Shown in pieces: positions 62,106 through 64,000 of a stretch of DNA of 64,000 nucleotides. This stretch comes from Mesomycoplasma ovipneumoniae (GTDB lineage: Bacteria > Bacillota_I > Bacilli_A > Mycoplasmatales > Metamycoplasmataceae). The notes beneath the pieces were generated by a model. It made no database searches. It was not told the origin of the DNA and was given only the letters and a program-made list of their open reading frames with translations. The position numbers and the translations under genes were made by a program. Location of the stretch: the NCBI RefSeq assembly GCF_038095995.1, contig NZ_CP146005.1, forward strand, positions 62,001-126,000. Reading direction: 5' to 3'. Every line of letters starts with the position of its first letter. Position 1 is the stretch's first letter.

Positions 62106-62145
62106 TTATAACTACTTATAAATTATTGGAGGTTGCAATTAGGTA

Positions 62146-62221
62146 TGGTGGCTCCGACAGGAATCGAACCAGTGACACACGGTGCTTCAAACCGTTGCTC
62201 TACCAACTGAGCTACGGAGCC
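62146..62221 (-). tRNA. tRNA-Phe (GAA)
   Basis: Seven-bp acceptor GGCTCCG/CGGAGCC, anticodon stem ACGGT-TTGAAGC-ACCGT with GAA, T-loop GTTCGATTC, CCA encoded. Last of nine leftward tRNA genes. Confidence 0.96.
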
Positions 62222-62222
62222 A

Positions 62223-62298
62223 TGGCGGTCTAGACGGGGATCGAACCCGCGATCTCCTCCGTGACAGAGAGGCGTATTAACCACTTTACTACTAGACC
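62223..62298 (-). tRNA. tRNA-Asp (GTC)
   Basis: Acceptor GGTCTAG/CTAGACC, anticodon loop CTGTCAC, G discriminator and encoded CCA. 1 bp from tRNA-Phe. Confidence 0.96.
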
Positions 62299-62299
62299 T

Positions 62300-62374
62300 T
62301 GGTTGCGGAGGTAGGAATCGAACCTACGGCCTTTGGGTTATGAGCCCAACGAGCTACCTCTGCTCTACTCCGCT
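62300..62374 (-). tRNA. tRNA-fMet (CAT), initiator
   Basis: Anticodon loop CTCATAA on a TTGGG/CCCAA stem with three G-C pairs, and an unpaired A1-A72 end (AGCGGAG against CTCCGCA), both initiator features. Short D-loop; CCA encoded. Confidence 0.92.
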
Positions 62375-62399
62375 GTGTTAAGATTTTTTTTAAAATAAA

Positions 62400-62490
62400 T
62401 GGCGGGCAATGAGGGATTCGAACCCCCGCGGGCTTTCACACCCCTGCCAGTTTTCAAGACTAGTCCCTTCAGCCACTTGGGTAATTGCCC
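62400..62490 (-). tRNA. tRNA-Ser (TGA)
   Basis: 91 nt with the long variable arm typical of Ser; acceptor GGGCAAT/ATTGCCC, anticodon loop CTTGAAA reading TGA. CCA encoded. Confidence 0.95.
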
Positions 62491-62494
62491 ATTT

Positions 62495-62570
62495 TGGTGG
62501 ATCTAACTGGATTCGAACCAATGACCAACCGGTTATGAGCCGGATGCTCTAACCGCTGAGCTATAGATCC
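62495..62570 (-). tRNA. tRNA-Ile2 (CAT, lysidine-modified type)
   Basis: Acceptor GGATCTA/TAGATCC, anticodon arm CCGGCTCATAACCGG. The CTCATAA loop on this stem matches the bacterial Ile2 tRNA whose C34 is changed to lysidine to read AUA. Assigned by comparison with the three CAT tRNAs in this cluster. Confidence 0.82.
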
Positions 62571-62600
62571 AGGCGATTTTGTTGTATATTATATGAAAAT

Positions 62601-62677
62601 TGGTGGCTCCAAGGAGATTCGAACTCATGACCTTCCGGGTATGAACCGGACGCTCTAACCAACTGAGCTATAGAGCC
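62601..62677 (-). tRNA. tRNA-Met (CAT), elongator
   Basis: Anticodon arm TCCGG-TTCATAC-CCGGA, identical in the loop to Bacillus elongator Met; acceptor GGCTCTA paired with TGGAGCC (G-U included). CCA encoded. Confidence 0.88.
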
Positions 62678-62679
62678 AA

Positions 62680-62756
62680 TGGTGGAGAGGAAGGGAGTCG
62701 AACCCTCTACCTCCTGCGTGCAAAACAGGCGCTCTAGCCAGATGAGCTACCCCCCC
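62680..62756 (-). tRNA. tRNA-Ala (TGC)
   Basis: Anticodon loop TTTGCAC. Acceptor 5' strand is seven G residues pairing with CCTCTCC, so it has two G-U pairs besides the G3-U70 identity pair position; unusual but pairable. CCA encoded. Confidence 0.94.
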
Positions 62757-62759
62757 AAA

Positions 62760-62836
62760 TGGTGAAGAAGACAGGATTTGAACCTGCGACCACTACGTCC
62801 CAAACGTAGCGCTCTGCCAAGCTGAGCTACTTCTCC
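62760..62836 (-). tRNA. tRNA-Pro (TGG)
   Basis: Anticodon stem CTACG-TTTGGGA-CGTAG, acceptor GGAGAAG/CTTCTTC, T-loop GTTCAAATC. CCA encoded. Confidence 0.95.
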
Positions 62837-62911
62837 AATTAATAATTATACACTATTTTTTGAAAAAGCAAAATTTTTTTATTTATTTTTTTTATTTTTA
62901 AAATAAAAAAA

Positions 62912-62988
62912 TGGCGATCACGAGAGGATTCGAACCTCTGACCACAAGCTTAGAAGGCTCGTGCTCTATCCTACTGAGCTACGTGACC
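62912..62988 (-). tRNA. tRNA-Arg (TCT)
   Basis: Anticodon stem CGAGC-CTTCTAA-GCTTG, acceptor GGTCACG/CGTGATC. First gene of the cluster; a minus-strand TATAAT complement (ATTATA at 62999-63004) lies just upstream as promoter. Confidence 0.95.
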
Positions 62989-63039
62989 ACAATTTACAAT
63001 TATACCACTTTTTTAATAAAAAGATTTATAATTTATTGC

Positions 63040-63858
63040 ATGAAAATAAATTGATTTCCAGGCCATATGGCAAAAAGCATAAATGACATAGAAAATAAAG
63101 CGCGAATAGCAGATCTTTTTATTTTAGTTGTGGATGGCAGATGCCCTATTTCTAGTCTAAATGAGAATTTTTTGCAAATTGCAAAACAAAAAATGACACT
63201 AGTAATAGTAACAAAAATTGATCTAGCTGATAAAAATAAATTTACTAAAATAAAAAAATTTTTTACGGATAAAAAATTTTTTGTTCTCTTTGTAAATTTA
63301 CGAGATAATTCAGCTAGATTAGAAATTATATCACATTTAAATAAAATATTTAAAATAAAACAAGAAAAAAATTCAACTAAATTTTTCTCACCAAGTCTAA
63401 AATGTTTTGTTGTCGGAGTGCCTAACACTGGAAAATCAACGCTAATAAATTTAATCACAAAATCACAACTAAAAGTAGGAAACCAACCAGGAATAACGAG
63501 AAATAATCAATGAATTAGCTATGATAAATTTCTTTTTCTTGACACCCCTGGTATCCTATTGCCAAAAATGGATGATCAAATTTTAGCCGTAAAATTAGCT
63601 ATTATTGGATTAATAAGGTGAGAAATTCTAAATATTAGTGATCTTTTTATTGAAGCATACAAAATAATTTCTGAACAATACCCAAATTTCATCACAGATT
63701 TAGAGCTAAAACCCTCACTAATTGATTCAGAAATTGAAGAAAACTTATTGATTTTGTGTAAAAATAAAAAATTTATAAATAAAAGCGGTCTAGATTTGCC
63801 TCGTTGTCGAAAGTGATTTTTAATGCATATTGGCAAACAAAAAATTACACTAGATTAA
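63040..63858 (+). CDS. rbgA: Ribosome biogenesis GTPase RbgA (YlqF)
   Basis: 272-aa circularly permuted GTPase acting late in 50S assembly. Starts MKINWFPGHMAKS, the invariant YlqF opening. Motif order is permuted: G4 TKIDLAD (about residues 56-62), G1 GVPNTGKSTLIN (about 125-136), G2/G3 GITRNNQW and DTPGILLP (about 167-174). A C-terminal helical domain follows. Divergent from the tRNA cluster; ATG follows TTTATTGC with no clear Shine-Dalgarno, as for several other genes here. Confidence 0.93.
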
Positions 63859-63945
63859 TTTTTTAAGATAATTAAAGTTCATTAAAAAAATTTTTTTAGA
63901 ATAGTTAATTTTTAAAAATATCTAAATTATTGTGTTAATTTAGGT

Positions 63946-63971
63946 ACAAAAACGGGGCGTTTTTGTCGCTT
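63946..63971 (+). terminator. Hairpin after rbgA
   Basis: ACAAAAACG (63946-63954) pairs perfectly with CGTTTTTGT (63958-63966), GGG loop; followed by CGCTTTTTG. Probable rightward terminator, though the T tract is imperfect. Confidence 0.5.
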
Positions 63972-64000
63972 TTTGTGACTCAAAAGCAAGTTTATTATTT

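Noticed and set aside
62495-62677. Calling both CAT tRNAs elongator Met
   Set aside because: The anticodon arms differ in the way bacterial Ile2 (CTCATAA) and Met (TTCATAC) do, and the Met-Ile-Ser-fMet order is the usual one in this cluster.

Overview
Organism. The window is very AT-rich, and nearly every long gene stays open only if UGA is read as Trp (TAA/TAG are the stops), so this is a Mycoplasma-type mollicute. Gene content (KtrAB, a PotA with a long insert, GyrA with Ala at the usual Ser83 position, BspA-like repeat proteins, the tRNA order Arg-Pro-Ala-Met-Ile-Ser-fMet-Asp-Phe) suggests the hyopneumoniae/ovipneumoniae/dispar cluster (Mesomycoplasma). I cannot name the species from the sequence alone.

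Layout. 1-9.5 kb: rpsT (partial), a YhcH-family protein, divergent ktrB/ktrA, a candidate small RNA, the overlapping potABCD operon and a leucine-rich-repeat lipoprotein. 9.5-22 kb: tsaB, a degenerate S8-protease-like secreted protein, then pyrH-frr-cdsA-polC. Here an IS1634-type element lies between two direct repeats of about 1.85 kb, so pyrH is present twice, frr once whole and once cut, and the S8-like gene once whole and once cut. 22-25.7 kb: a secreted protein (A1) followed by two tandem multi-TM proteins (B1, B1b), inserted between polC and an S1-domain gene/pgi, with a decayed duplicate of the polC 3' end. 27.3-32.9 kb: IS debris and a restriction-modification locus. The C5 methyltransferase is broken at a (TC)10 tract and its HNH endonuclease partner is split by a second IS copy whose own transposase is frameshifted. 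32.9-39.9 kb: housekeeping genes (rplU-rpmA, ung, M42 peptidase, pyk, infC-rpmI-rplT, rpmB), plus a small peptide with a double-glycine leader-like start and a BspA-like protein. 40-43.3 kb: a second A/B module (A2, B2 and a broken B2 copy). 43.5-56 kb: an accessory region with IS copy 3, a tandemly duplicated two-gene family (P, secreted; Q, about 600 aa), an IS256-type element, two identical 426-bp deletion derivatives (MITEs) of the IS1634-type element and an IS3-type element. 56-64 kb: gyrA, IS copy 4, a ZIP metal transporter, nine tRNA genes and rbgA.

How it fits together. The core genes form normal mycoplasma operons: K+ uptake, polyamine uptake, translation (infC-L35-L20, L21-L27, nine tRNAs, RbgA, TsaB), lipid synthesis (CdsA), glycolysis (Pgi, Pyk) and replication/repair (PolC, Ung, GyrA). 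Between them sit fast-evolving cassettes built from duplications and IS traffic. Four IS1634-type copies, two MITEs and several remnants mark most of the breakpoints. The flanking direct repeats I can see measure 14, 16, 20, about 30 and about 1846 bp. A phase-variable methyltransferase and two families of secreted-protein/partner modules are the most notable accessory content.
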